Shown here one piece after another: positions 1-6,332 of a DNA stretch of 15,081 nt. The DNA comes from an uncultured Lachnospiraceae bacterium (lineage in GTDB: Bacteria; Bacillota; Clostridia; Lachnospirales; Lachnospiraceae). Each line of letters begins with the position of its first letter. The first letter of the stretch is position 1. The notes under the pieces are model-generated. The model ran no database searches. It had not been told where the DNA came from and was given only the letters and a program-made list of their open reading frames with translations. Location of the stretch: NCBI GenBank assembly GCA_910577115.1, contig CAJTMC010000063.1:1-15081 (forward strand), in the 5' to 3' direction. The position numbers and the translations under genes are program-made.

Positions 1-968
1 CCTAAGAGCTTCGGCTCATACGGGTCGAATCCCGCTTTCTTTACGGTATCCGCCACTGCCTTTTCATCGGTGTACTTCCGGTTCGACCTCCCGGCCACAA
101 CCTTAAACCCGTCATACTTCACGCCGCTTAACGCCTGCTGCAATGCGAACTCCTTTACATCCGCCGCCCATGCCGCCAGCTCATCCGCTTTCACGAGGAT
201 AGCCGCGATCTCGTCATCCTCCAGCGTGGCGGGCATCTCGAAGTCATACTTCGCAAGCTCCAGGTTGTACTCCGCCCGCTTCCTGCAGACCGCCTTTGCC
301 TTGCAGAATTTGCAGTGTTCTCCTGCGCAGAACTCGCCCTCCCCGGCATAGGCCAGCTTCGCCTTATACACAAGTTCGTTATGCGCCCACTGGAGAAGGT
401 CATCCTTCGCCATCACGCACACGCTGACATTCTCCCGGCGCGGCTGGTAGATTGCCATGCGGACACTTTCAATGTCATAGATGCCGTCAAACAGCTCCAA
501 GGCACCCAGGGCATACAGCATCATCTGCGGATTCCCCTCTGCGGAGACTTCCACGCCCTTGCCGTGCTTGTAGTCGATGATATACAGCGCCCCATCTGCG
601 ATGATGACACAGTCGCCGGTGCCGAAGCCTTCCTCCACGAACCGTGAGAAGTCCAATCTCTGCTCGATCAACACCACCGGGTCTTTGCAGGTTTTCTTTG
701 CCTCTTCCACCAGCGAGAGGACATACTCCGCATATCCGCAGGCGCACTCCTCCATCTCCTCATCGTAGAAAGCAAGCCCATCCGCGGGGTCTTCGGTTTC
801 CACCCCAAGGGACAGCTTCAGCTTGTGTTCGCACAGGCTGTGGGCATCGGTGCCCTGCTGTGCGTATTCGCTCCCCGTGTCCTCGTAATTCTCACAGAGC
901 CTTGCCGATGGCGGGCAGGCAAGCCACCGATGGCTGGAGGATGCGGACAGTAATGCGTGTCTCCCCAT
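1..968 (-). CDS. DUF2800 family phage Cas4-like PD-(D/E)XK nuclease, C-terminal end missing
   Basis: The reading frame opens at ATG 968 behind GGAGGTG (974-980) and stays open to the left edge, giving 322 residues without a stop. Visible Cas4/RecB-type nuclease features are Asp119, Asp132-x-Lys134 in the IIDYKHGKG motif and the Q-x-x-x-Y helix (Gln148, Tyr152). One Cys (Cys18) near the N terminus and a C-terminal cluster (Cys219, Cys222, Cys228) fit the four-Cys iron-sulphur arrangement of Cas4/AddB-like nucleases. DUF2800 proteins are typical of Firmicutes prophage and conjugative-element early gene clusters and probably process DNA ends during replication or recombination. That role is inferred from the fold. 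The start overlaps the stop of the upstream gene (ATGA), so translation is coupled. The gene is cut by the window edge, with no sign of it being broken. Confidence 0.85.
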   Translation of the reverse strand, partial: MGRHALLSASSSHRWLACPPSARLCENYEDTGSEYAQQGTDAHSLCEHKLKLSLGVETEDPADGLAFYDEEMEECACGYAEYVLSLVEEAKKTCKDPVVLIEQRLDFSRFVEEGFGTGDCVIIADGALYIIDYKHGKGVEVSAEGNPQMMLYALGALELFDGIYDIESVRMAIYQPRRENVSVCVMAKDDLLQWAHNELVYKAKLAYAGEGEFCAGEHCKFCKAKAVCRKRAEYNLELAKYDFEMPATLEDDEIAAILVKADELAAWAADVKEFALQQALSGVKYDGFKVVAGRSNRKYTDEKAVADTVKKAGFDPYEPKLL

Positions 969-1354
969 CACAGCACCTCCGCTTCCGCAAGCAGCGCCGC
1001 ATATTTCGCCGGGTCGATCTCCGACAGCTTATCCGCACCGTGCTTTGCAAGCAGTTCCCTCACTTCCTCCGTGTGTCCGGAGCGGGACTTCTCCGCCAGC
1101 ACCGCGCGGACTTCCTCCAGCGTCAGCGGCTTCTCCTCCGGCTCCAGCTTTGCCGCCTTCGCATCTTTCTTCGCCGTGTTCTTTGCGGACTTCCCTGTCT
1201 TGCCCGCTTTCCCGGTTTCCTCCGGCTCCTTCGTGGTCGTCATTTCCGCCCCTGCCGCATTGCTGTCCGCCACCGCATCCGCAACGGCCTGCAGGCTATC
1301 GGCAAGGGATCGCATATCCTGAACCACATCCAATAAAAGTTTAATCCTACTCAT
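968..1354 (-). CDS. small phage/element protein, Lys/Ala/Glu-rich, upstream of DUF2800
   Basis: The 128-residue frame starts at ATG 1354 (MSRIKLLLDV) behind GGAGGG at 1362-1367. A longer upstream start is possible in frame but has no ribosome site. The protein has three parts. An N-terminal amphipathic helix covers about residues 1-33. A Lys/Thr/Ala/Glu-rich linker, probably disordered, covers about 35-70. A C-terminal helical part contains LTLEEVRAVLAEKSRSG, which resembles the short helical tail found in many phage single-strand-annealing or replication accessory proteins. Databases often label relatives as hypothetical or misannotate them as an rRNA biogenesis protein; no enzymatic motif is visible. 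It overlaps the upstream 66-residue gene by 8 nt and the downstream nuclease by 1 nt, so the three form one translationally coupled operon. Its function is unknown. Confidence 0.75.
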   Translation of the reverse strand: MSRIKLLLDVVQDMRSLADSLQAVADAVADSNAAGAEMTTTKEPEETGKAGKTGKSAKNTAKKDAKAAKLEPEEKPLTLEEVRAVLAEKSRSGHTEEVRELLAKHGADKLSEIDPAKYAALLAEAEVL

Positions 1355-1547
1355 GTACCAGCCCTCCTTCCGCAATCTCTTTGATGGAAAGTTCCTCCAC
1401 CGAATTCCCTGGAACAATGACCGTCAGCCGGACCGTATCCCCAAAAAGAAAACGCATGAAACGTTCCCTTATGGAAACACGGCGCACACTGACAGCACCG
1501 CCGTTCACGGGCTTTTTTGAAACACTGATCTGTAATGTGTGCTTCAT
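1347..1547 (-). CDS. small phage/element protein, unknown function
   Basis: The 66-residue protein starts at ATG 1547 with a strong ribosome site, GGAGGTG, at 1553-1559. It is basic in the first half (KKPVNGGAVSVRRVSIRERF) and mainly predicted beta strand in the second (VRLTVIVPGN), followed by a short acidic tail. No known motif is recognised. Its last codons overlap the start of the next gene, so it is the first member of the three-gene set that ends in the DUF2800 nuclease. It is GC-rich, like its neighbours and unlike the right half of the window. The strong ribosome site, operon position and coupling make it a real gene even though its role cannot be stated. Confidence 0.7.
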   Translation of the reverse strand: MKHTLQISVSKKPVNGGAVSVRRVSIRERFMRFLFGDTVRLTVIVPGNSVEELSIKEIAEGGLVHE

Positions 1548-1584
1548 CCTGTCACCTCCGCTTTCCGAAGGGCTGCATTTTGGT

Positions 1585-1613
1585 GCCCTTCACTATACGG
1601 AGATTTGAAGGGC
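1585..1613. promoter_or_regulatory. inverted repeat upstream of the three-gene phage operon
   Basis: GCCCTTCA (1585-1592) and TGAAGGGC (1606-1613) form a perfect 8-bp dyad with a 13-nt centre. The centre carries CTATAC, which reads GTATAG on the minus strand and could overlap a -10 element (TATAGT). No good -35 is seen. A third partial copy (CGAAGGGC) lies at 1566-1573. Its place in the gap between the sigma-like gene and the 66-residue gene suggests an operator or an RNA hairpin. Confidence 0.35.
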
Positions 1614-1631
1614 TGTTTGAGGGGGTATTTT

Positions 1632-2018
1632 TCAAAAAAACTTTTTAAATTTTTCCCTTGCGCCAGCAATGGACTCCCGGATGGTCTTGATTTCCTTCCC
1701 CTCCCTGCGGGCAATCTCCCGGACGGAAAGCCCCTGCGCCAGCATCAGAATCCTCCGCCTCTGCACTTCCGACAGGCTTCCAAGAGCCTCCACAATATGC
1801 TCCCTGTCAAACTGCCCTATCATTGCCGTTTCCGGCGTTTCAAAGTCCGCCATATCTTCCCCTTCAAACTCCGCCGCATCAAGGGAATAACAATGGTACC
1901 GTTCCTTCCGTCCGAGGTTGTCCTCCTCCCGTCTGGAATCAAGGATGAATGTGCCTATCTCTTCATTAACCTCAACCTCTGAATTTTCTCCGTTTGCAAA
2001 TGTGTAACTGATTTTCAT
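1632..2018 (-). CDS. sigma-70 region 4-like small regulator
   Basis: The 128-residue protein starts at ATG 2018 (MKISYTFANG) behind AAAGGAGA at 2029-2036. The longer in-frame start at 2102 lies inside a terminator hairpin and is rejected. Residues 80-118 look like a sigma-70 region 4 helix-turn-helix (SLSEVQRRRILMLAQG, then LSVREIARREGKEIKTIRES). The N-terminal 75 residues are acidic and contain no region 2, so it cannot be a full sigma factor. Relatives of this size are common in Firmicutes prophages and Tn1549-like conjugative elements and are annotated as sigma-70 family proteins. By inference it activates element gene expression. The stop codon reads TTT TTT TGA within a run of T. The gene is followed by the early operon carrying the DUF2800 nuclease. 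Confidence 0.7.
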   Translation of the reverse strand: MKISYTFANGENSEVEVNEEIGTFILDSRREEDNLGRKERYHCYSLDAAEFEGEDMADFETPETAMIGQFDREHIVEALGSLSEVQRRRILMLAQGLSVREIARREGKEIKTIRESIAGAREKFKKFF

Positions 2019-2072
2019 TTTTGCCGTTCTCCTTTCCGGAGCCCGGCAAGCAGCACTTATGGCTGCAACAGA

Positions 2073-2125
2073 CAAAAAGAAAAAGAGCCTGACAAGCAGC
2101 ACAAAAAGTGCCGCCTGCCAGGCTC
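2073..2125 (-). terminator. Rho-independent terminator or attenuator ahead of the sigma-like gene
   Basis: On the minus strand an 18-bp stem (arms 2108-2125 and 2085-2102) closes a 5-nt loop. All 18 positions pair in RNA if three G-U pairs are allowed; in the plus orientation these become A-C mismatches, so the structure is built for minus-strand RNA. It is followed by TTTTTCTTTTT (2084-2074). It lies 55 nt before the sigma-like start codon, so readthrough from upstream genes would be controlled here. Confidence 0.85.
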
Positions 2126-2320
2126 AATGTCGTCTCCGCCATATTTCAGACGGTATCATGGTGGTCTGACCGTTTTCCCAGAATGAAACCATCCCACCGT
2201 GCATCATGCTCAAACAAACGAGTGATCCTTGTCCCGGTTTAGCTGTCCGTTTCCCATTCCCATATACATTCCTTATGGAAACTGCCGTGTTGCCGCAGCG
2301 CCCCGGTCAGCCTTAGACAT
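2124..2320 (-). promoter_or_regulatory. leader with three tandem small ORFs ending at the terminator
   Basis: Three short frames follow one another on the minus strand. ATG 2320 to TAA 2273 encodes 15 residues. ATG 2269 to TGA 2210 encodes 19 residues (starting MYMGMGNG) and is preceded by AAGGA, overlapping the first stop. ATG 2207 to TGA 2124 encodes 27 residues (ending MIPSEIWRRRH). The last stop codon overlaps the base of the terminator stem. Tandem coupled peptides that end on a terminator are typical of attenuator leaders such as those ahead of ribosomal-protection and erm genes. The alternative is the eroded remnant of a longer gene. No protein family is recognised. Confidence 0.4.
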
Positions 2321-2345
2321 AAAATCCAAAGCAGATCGATATCTT

Positions 2346-2504
2346 CTATTCAATTTTTACTACCCCGATTTCAGCGCCACACCGGTCGCATTTCAAAATA
2401 AAATCGGGGCACCGTCCCATTGACGGTGTAATAAACTGTACTTTCGTATCTATTTTTGCATCCATGATGCGCCCTCCACATTTTGGACACCGCACAGGAC
2501 GCAT
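2346..2504 (-). CDS. small zinc-ribbon protein (Cys-rich KTR / Com-like)
   Basis: The protein is 52 residues from ATG 2504 (MRPVRCPKCGG). It carries two CxxC knuckles, Cys6/Cys9 and Cys39/Cys42, plus Cys32, with beta-rich sequence between them, which fits a single zinc ribbon. Small proteins of this kind, annotated Cys-rich KTR or Com-like, are frequent in Firmicutes conjugative elements and phages. The start is uncertain. An in-frame ATG at 2549 would give 67 residues. A separate 13-codon frame with its own GAGG site ends just before ATG 2504, so the 52-residue start may be translated by coupling. The gene follows the DUF3825-like gene by about 110 nt and precedes the small-ORF leader. A nucleic-acid-binding role is inferred from the fold only. 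Confidence 0.6.
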   Translation of the reverse strand: MRPVRCPKCGGRIMDAKIDTKVQFITPSMGRCPDFILKCDRCGAEIGVVKIE

Positions 2505-2617
2505 ACGCTTTTTTATCTCATGCTTCCATGCCTCCTTTTTCCTGCACATTCCATATACGCCTCTTTCTTACCTGTTTCTGTTTTTCTTCGGAGGTATATG
2601 AACCGGCTGTCAATTTT

Positions 2618-3424
2618 TCATTTTACAAGTTCGGTAAGCCATGGAGCCATCGGCCTGGAAATCACTCTAGCGTTCAAATATGCCATTTCCAAAGTCAGGC
2701 AGGTATGCCCCAGATAGTATCCGTCCATAACAGACAGCGTCATGGCAAGATCCGGCTTCTTCATATTTGTCAGATATACGGGCAGAAGGTATTGTATCCT
2801 GCCCTGGTATCCCTGCGGCACGACTATCCCCGGTTCAATAACAGCTTTTCTCCTTGCAAGCTCTACCGCCGTTTCCAACAGCAGAGGCAGATTCTTCGCC
2901 CTGCGGATTCTGTAAGGGATGCGCCCCATATTCTCTTCATCCCCTAAAATATGTTCCACTTTCACCCTGATAGGCCAGTCTGGATTAAAACTGGTATCCC
3001 TTCCCGCAACATGGTAATGGGGCCTCTCCGGCAGTGGCTCTATATATTTCAGCCTTGGTGAGACCTCGTCACAAAAGCCTCTGAAATACCAGTCCAACAT
3101 GGAATCACGCCTCTTATTACGGTCAAAGAACGCATAGATTGCCTTATACCGTTCCGTATAGAGCCCCGTGTGGAAACACGCACATTCATTCTCTATATGA
3201 AAATACCGCGCCGCCTCCGCTTTCTTCTCCGCTGAATTATAATCAATACTTTGCTTGCGAAAAATAATATGTATATATCTTTCCAAAATAGGGGTGTCCT
3301 GATTTTTGGTTTCAATCGATGGTCTTTTAAACTGCCACGTTTCCGGCAGCACCATCCCTTCCAGTTCCTCCAACTGCCCATACCAGTCCGGTATATATGC
3401 AAAATCGAATAAATCTGTTTCCAT
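2618..3424 (-). CDS. DUF3825-like protein of unknown function
   Basis: The 268-residue protein starts at ATG 3424 behind GGAAAGGAA (3432-3440). It opens with LFDFAYIPDWYGQLEEL and continues with a segment rich in aromatic residues and a central EPLPERPHYHVAGRDTSFNP stretch, followed by IRVKVEHILGDEENMGRIP. The pattern, including the conserved start with FAYIP and the C-terminal YLLPVYLTN segment, resembles the DUF3825 family. In some proteins that family follows OB-fold or nucleic-acid-binding domains; here it stands alone. There is no signal peptide, membrane segment or obvious catalytic motif. It is transcribed divergently from the plus-strand Xre regulator and shares a 381-bp control region rich in inverted repeats. 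The family call is from memory and should be treated as moderate. Confidence 0.6.
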   Translation of the reverse strand: METDLFDFAYIPDWYGQLEELEGMVLPETWQFKRPSIETKNQDTPILERYIHIIFRKQSIDYNSAEKKAEAARYFHIENECACFHTGLYTERYKAIYAFFDRNKRRDSMLDWYFRGFCDEVSPRLKYIEPLPERPHYHVAGRDTSFNPDWPIRVKVEHILGDEENMGRIPYRIRRAKNLPLLLETAVELARRKAVIEPGIVVPQGYQGRIQYLLPVYLTNMKKPDLAMTLSVMDGYYLGHTCLTLEMAYLNARVISRPMAPWLTELVK

Positions 3425-3532
3425 GACTGTGTTCCTTTCCTAAAATCTCTGATTGTATTCCCGATGCAGCCCTTACGAACAATATCCATCACGTGGGAGA
3501 ACGGCACCTGACCGTTTTACCCATAACGCAAA

Positions 3533-3584
3533 ATAGGGAAAAGATACCCATACAGTTAAAACTGCATTTGTATCTTTTCCCTAT
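3533..3584. repeat. 15-bp perfect inverted repeat between divergent genes
   Basis: ATAGGGAAAAGATAC (3533-3547) and GTATCTTTTCCCTAT (3570-3584) are perfect complements separated by 22 nt. The loop itself carries a small hairpin, CAGTT-AA-AACTG. It lies between the DUF3825-like gene and the Xre regulator. Neither side has a clean U-tract of more than 3-4 bases, so a classical terminator is not certain. It could be a protein-binding dyad, an RNA structure in the leader of the DUF3825-like gene or a small-element remnant. Confidence 0.6.
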
Positions 3585-3604
3585 ATATGGATTTCCTCTA
3601 TACA

Positions 3605-3730
3605 AGTATGGTTCAGCCATACCTTCGATGGTGTAAATATCTGCAGATGTCACCTGGATTTTTTTGACCGCATCATTGCTCCTTTATCCATCACAAAATA
3701 CCCCATTTCCATCAAAAGTATGGTTATGCC
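3605..3730 (+). repeat. pair of 14-bp direct repeats in the divergent control region
   Basis: AGTATGGTTCAGCC (3605-3618) and AGTATGGTTATGCC (3717-3730) agree at 12 of 14 positions. The first copy continues into CATAC, so GTATGG-TTCAG-CCATAC is also a 6-bp dyad. A further ATGGTATGGC lies at 3769-3778 within the promoter spacer of the Xre gene. Repeats around a regulator gene's own promoter suggest operators for that regulator. Confidence 0.35.
3630..3650 (+). promoter_or_regulatory. operator-like sequence shared with the 4626-4647 region
   Basis: GGTGTAAATATCTGCAGAT begins at 3630. A near copy, GGTGTAATATCTGCGGAT, is found on the minus strand upstream of the small helical gene (from 4647 downward). 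The seven leading bases are identical, and TATCTGCNGAT is shared after a one-base gap. The two sites flank the plus-strand Xre gene, which is the natural candidate to bind them. The core is itself a dyad (ATCTGCAGAT). Confidence 0.35.
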
Positions 3731-3757
3731 GTCCTAAAATAGTACTGCCACGCCATT

Positions 3758-3798
3758 TTTACATTTGCATGGTATGGCACTATCATACTTCTAGGAGG
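3758..3798 (+). promoter_or_regulatory. sigma-A promoter and ribosome site of the Xre gene
   Basis: TTTACA (3758-3763) and TATCAT (3781-3786) are separated by exactly 17 bp. Transcription would start near 3793, immediately before AGGAGG (3793-3798), which leaves a very short 5' leader before ATG 3806. A bound repressor covering the spacer, which contains an ATGGTATGGC element, would block it. Confidence 0.6.
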
Positions 3799-3805
3799 TG
3801 AAACT

Positions 3806-4150
3806 ATGGCTCTTCATCCAAAACAGTTCGGCATGGTGTTGAAAAATGCACGAATGGATAAAAAACTTACCCAGGCCGAATTAGCTGAAATACTGGATAT
3901 TTCCCTGTCATACCTGAAAGACCTTGAGCGTTTTCGGAACAGTCCAAGCTATGAGGTTTTTGAAAAGGTCATCCGTTACTTCAACTTGTCAGCAGACACT
4001 GTGATCTATCCCAACCAAAACCAGGCTGATGATACATACCAGAAAATCGGGCGACTGCTGACCCGCTGTGACGAAGGACAGCTCAAAGTCATCCTTGCCA
4101 CAACAGAGGCACTGCTGTCTGTGAGTGAAAAACTCCCAGAATCAGAGTAA
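3806..4150 (+). CDS. Xre-family helix-turn-helix regulator
   Basis: The 114-residue protein starts at ATG 3806, seven bases after AGGAGG. Residues 8-62 form a Cro/CI-type helix-turn-helix domain: FGMVLKNARMDKKLTQAELA, then LDISLSYLKDLERFRNSPSY with the recognition helix near residues 33-41. The C-terminal 50 residues are helical (EGQLKVILATTEALLSV) and may dimerise. It is the only plus-strand gene in the window and runs divergent from the DUF3825-like gene and convergent with the small helical gene. Repeated motifs in its upstream region suggest autoregulation and control of its neighbours (inference). A shared bidirectional terminator follows it. Confidence 0.85.
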   Translation: MALHPKQFGMVLKNARMDKKLTQAELAEILDISLSYLKDLERFRNSPSYEVFEKVIRYFNLSADTVIYPNQNQADDTYQKIGRLLTRCDEGQLKVILATTEALLSVSEKLPESE

Positions 4151-4204
4151 CAGATGAATGCGGTATCTAGGCGGTGTTTCCGTCACTTTTTCCCTGCATT
4201 TTAA

Positions 4205-4250
4205 AGGCTCATTCCTGCAACAGAATTTTCTGTGCAAAAATGAGCCTCTT
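4205..4250. terminator. bidirectional terminator between convergent genes
   Basis: AGGCTCATT (4205-4213) pairs perfectly with AATGAGCCT (4239-4247). Inside it, ACAGAA-TT-TTCTGT forms a second stem with GCA/TGC extensions. The plus-strand side is followed by CTTTT, and the minus-strand side by TTTAAAAT. It lies between the stop of the Xre gene and the stop of the minus-strand small gene, where a shared terminator is expected. Confidence 0.75.
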
Positions 4251-4589
4251 TTACTGCTGTATCCATTTCATAAATTCTTCTGTGGATAGATCCTGCCGCA
4301 ATAGCCCCATGCCGCTTAATAGGAGGATGCAGTCCACATATCCCTGGCAGTATGCCTTCTGTCCTTCCAGTGAATTCATATCTTCCAGCTTGGCCATCCA
4401 TTCCAGAAGCAACTTCCTCTGTTCCTGGGGGAGCTGCTGTATCGTTGCCTCGCATTTCTCACGAAGCCCTTCCATTTCCTCCTGGGTTTCCCTGTAGCCT
4501 GGCACCTCTATCGCAGTATCCCTTGTTACATTCTCACAGCGCAGCCGGTTCAAAAACTGTCCGACCTGTTCCCATATTTTATTCCGCAT
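4251..4589 (-). CDS. small helical protein, DUF6809-like
   Basis: The 112-residue protein starts at ATG 4589 (MRNKIWEQVG) with AAGGAGGG at 4597-4604, 7 nt upstream. The in-frame TTG at 4607 overlaps that ribosome site and is rejected. The sequence is almost entirely alpha-helical: LREKCEATIQQLPQEQRKLL, then an acidic helix around WMAKLEDMNSLEGQKAYCQG, then a hydrophobic helix near the C terminus (YVDCILLLSGMGLL). The layout matches the small DUF6809-type proteins seen in Lachnospiraceae mobile elements, but I hold that assignment loosely. No catalytic motif is visible. It converges on the Xre gene, with which it shares a terminator, and an operator-like sequence lies upstream. Confidence 0.65.
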   Translation of the reverse strand: MRNKIWEQVGQFLNRLRCENVTRDTAIEVPGYRETQEEMEGLREKCEATIQQLPQEQRKLLLEWMAKLEDMNSLEGQKAYCQGYVDCILLLSGMGLLRQDLSTEEFMKWIQQ

Positions 4590-4625
4590 ACCTATGCCCT
4601 CCTTCAAATCTTATTATCATTATTA

Positions 4626-4647
4626 ACATATCCGCAGATATTACACC
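4626..4647 (-). promoter_or_regulatory. second copy of the operator-like sequence
   Basis: Read on the minus strand from 4647, GGTGTAATATCTGCGGATAT repeats the element at 3630-3650, with one base gap and one mismatch in the core. ATATC-TGCG-GATAT gives it dyad symmetry. It lies 37-58 nt before the start of the DUF6809-like gene, a suitable position for repression. Confidence 0.35.
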
Positions 4648-4671
4648 ACCTAAAAATCAAGCCTGTTATAG

Positions 4672-4725
4672 AAAAGGGAATGGGCAGTGTTCCCAATACA
4701 CAAGAACACGGCTCATTCCCTTTTC
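4672..4725 (-). terminator. Rho-independent terminator of the winged-helix gene
   Basis: The arms 4676-4692 and 4704-4720 are 17 nt long and complementary at 15 positions around an 11-nt loop. On the minus strand the stem is followed by TTTTCTATAA. The stop codon of the winged-helix gene (4713-4715) lies inside the stem. The other strand has TTTT after the stem too, so it may act in both directions. Confidence 0.75.
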
Positions 4726-5141
4726 AAACTATTTATTTTATAGCCAACCCCTCGCACTGTCTGAATATATTCTGGTTGGCTTGGATCATTCTCTATTTTC
4801 TTGCGAAGCCGACGGACATGGGAAGTAATATTGCTGTCATCCTGAAGATACTCCCCATTCCAAACATAATTATAAATCTTTTCTTTAGAAAGCGTTATTC
4901 CCTGATGAATTGCTAACATATACAAAATCCGAAATTCGATGTTTGTCAGATTGACTTCCTTGCCTTGTCTTAAAACCCTGTGCTGCCCCGGTATAATGAC
5001 CAATTCGCCAATTTGTATTTCACCCGGATTCACATCCACTTCTCTGTCTATGCTGATATCAGCTTCACTAACAATTTCCAGTATTTTGTCATATATGTTT
5101 CTTTCCGATTCATCCAAAGAAAGAACTATCAGTTTTCCCAT
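4713..5141 (-). CDS. OmpR/PhoB-type winged-helix regulator without receiver domain
   Basis: The 142-residue protein starts at ATG 5141 (MGKLIVLSLD) behind AGGAGGTG (5148-5155). A longer frame from 5192 has no ribosome site. Residues 42-136 form the Trans_reg_C winged helix. The signatures are NLTNIEFRILYMLA, SKEKIYNYVW and NITSHVRRLRKKIENDP, ending in IQTVRGVGYKI. Normal response regulators carry a receiver of about 120 residues before this; here only about 40 residues precede it, with no phosphorylatable Asp pattern. It must therefore respond to something other than classical phosphotransfer, or bind DNA constitutively. It lies 71 nt behind the BtrH-like gene on the same strand and shares its MerR-type promoter. 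It is unlikely to be a broken gene, because it has its own strong ribosome site and terminator. Confidence 0.85.
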   Translation of the reverse strand: MGKLIVLSLDESERNIYDKILEIVSEADISIDREVDVNPGEIQIGELVIIPGQHRVLRQGKEVNLTNIEFRILYMLAIHQGITLSKEKIYNYVWNGEYLQDDSNITSHVRRLRKKIENDPSQPEYIQTVRGVGYKINSLKRE

Positions 5142-5212
5142 ATCGCTCACCTCCTCTGTCAGATTCTTTGAAGAAAGGAAATGCCCTGACAAATATATGA
5201 TTTTACTCCGTT

Positions 5213-6265
5213 CTATGCGTTCAGAATGTTACGGAATGCATCCTCTTCATGTTTTTTTAGCGCTTGGAATAGCGGAATATATTTTTCAGGATTCCTGAAA
5301 GAATGCCCTGCCACATCTCCAATGAAGCCATTTACGATTTCTTCGATAATTTCCCCGCTTTTCTGAAAATGCCGAGCCGCATCTTCCCAGGTTCTTTCCC
5401 CAAAAGAATCCTTATGCTTCACAAGCGCCTGTGCAAATTTATCCCTGGATGCCCTGTGCGGATTGATAATTCCTGATCTCCGCCCACTGATTTCATAAGG
5501 AAGTTCCGGGAGAATGCTTCCCGTGTATTCAATAAAGTGGGAATATATTTTCTGTAATTCTTCTTCAGAAAATATGTTTTTCCATTCCGGGAATTCCCCG
5601 ATGAATCTGTCAAGACCCCTCTGCCCTATAAAACTTAATGGTGAGGATAAATAGGTTTCTGCATTTTTCCCTATCCCCTTTTGTACAATCCATGCCATAT
5701 CTGTCTCCGGGGACTTCATATCGATCCCAAAATACGCATTTTTCTTGCTTATCCCTATATAATCTTCTGCCCATGCCAGTTCCAGTTCTGCAATCGAGAT
5801 GCTCTGCACTTCTGTCTTAGAATTATCATGAACATATACATTTGCTTCATCGTAACCTATCATCAGAACAACATGACCCGGAATATGCTGCTTATGATAG
5901 AACTTACCCTGATAAGGCAAATGGAACATATCCAAGCCAAACAGTATGACAGGTATATCCTGATTCAATAATTCCCTGACATTTTTCCAAGTTGTCCGAA
6001 AACATTTTCCTTCACCTGCTATCACTTCATACCCAATGATCCCTTTCCAGAATTCATATTCCCGCTTTCCAATGCTTCCCTGCCCCATGAAAATCATTTT
6101 TGGCACTGCTGCTTTCTTCTGGGAAATCATCTGAAAGCCGGCCTTGGAATAGAAAATCAGTTCTTCCGGTATCCGTTTTCCTGTTTTCCACTCATAAACA
6201 TCACACAGCCCATTCACCGGACATAAATAATCCGCCAACTGATGCGGCAATTCCAATCGCTTCAT
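5213..6265 (-). CDS. BtrH-like protein (papain-like N-terminal domain plus DUF4872-like C-terminal)
   Basis: The 350-residue protein starts at ATG 6265 (MKRLELPHQL) behind AGGAGG (6273-6278); the in-frame 6307 start is rejected. The N-terminal 180 residues look like the BtrH_N family. A Cys pair (Cys15, Cys21 in YLCPVNGLCDVYEW) gives the candidate nucleophile, PGHVVLMIGYDE supplies His131 and VYVHDNS supplies Asp147. This is the Cys-His-Asp order of papain-like folds. The C-terminal half is helical and resembles DUF4872. BtrH itself is an acyltransferase of butirosin synthesis, and many relatives lie in peptide or antibiotic gene clusters; here there is no such cluster, so the substrate is unknown. 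No signal peptide or membrane segment is present, so it is probably cytoplasmic. The MerR-1-type promoter directly upstream suggests induction by a small ligand. Confidence 0.8.
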   Translation of the reverse strand: MKRLELPHQLADYLCPVNGLCDVYEWKTGKRIPEELIFYSKAGFQMISQKKAAVPKMIFMGQGSIGKREYEFWKGIIGYEVIAGEGKCFRTTWKNVRELLNQDIPVILFGLDMFHLPYQGKFYHKQHIPGHVVLMIGYDEANVYVHDNSKTEVQSISIAELELAWAEDYIGISKKNAYFGIDMKSPETDMAWIVQKGIGKNAETYLSSPLSFIGQRGLDRFIGEFPEWKNIFSEEELQKIYSHFIEYTGSILPELPYEISGRRSGIINPHRASRDKFAQALVKHKDSFGERTWEDAARHFQKSGEIIEEIVNGFIGDVAGHSFRNPEKYIPLFQALKKHEEDAFRNILNA

Positions 6266-6290
6266 ACTCTTTCCTCCTTTGCTCCGCTTA

Positions 6291-6321
6291 AGTTTAAACC
6301 CTTGCATTGTCCGAGAGTCAA
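6291..6321 (-). promoter_or_regulatory. MerR-type promoter of the BtrH-like operon (19-bp spacer)
   Basis: On the minus strand TTGACT (6321-6316) and TAAACT (6296-6291) are separated by 19 bp instead of 17, the hallmark of MerR-activated promoters. The spacer contains CTCG near the -35 and AGGGTT near the -10. The 31-bp unit agrees with the MerR-1 gene's own promoter at about 25 positions, including both ends. Confidence 0.7.
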
Positions 6322-6332
6322 GTAATATTGTG

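Noticed and set aside
644..1336. 230-residue plus-strand frame over the DUF2800 gene and its upstream neighbour
   Set aside because: It is a shadow frame in GC-rich DNA, Arg/His/Pro-rich with no ribosome site. The minus-strand genes have coupled starts and family features.
3193..3507. 104-residue minus-strand frame starting upstream of the DUF3825-like gene
   Set aside because: It overlaps the better-supported DUF3825-like frame in another phase and has no ribosome site. Only its first 25 or so codons lie outside that gene.
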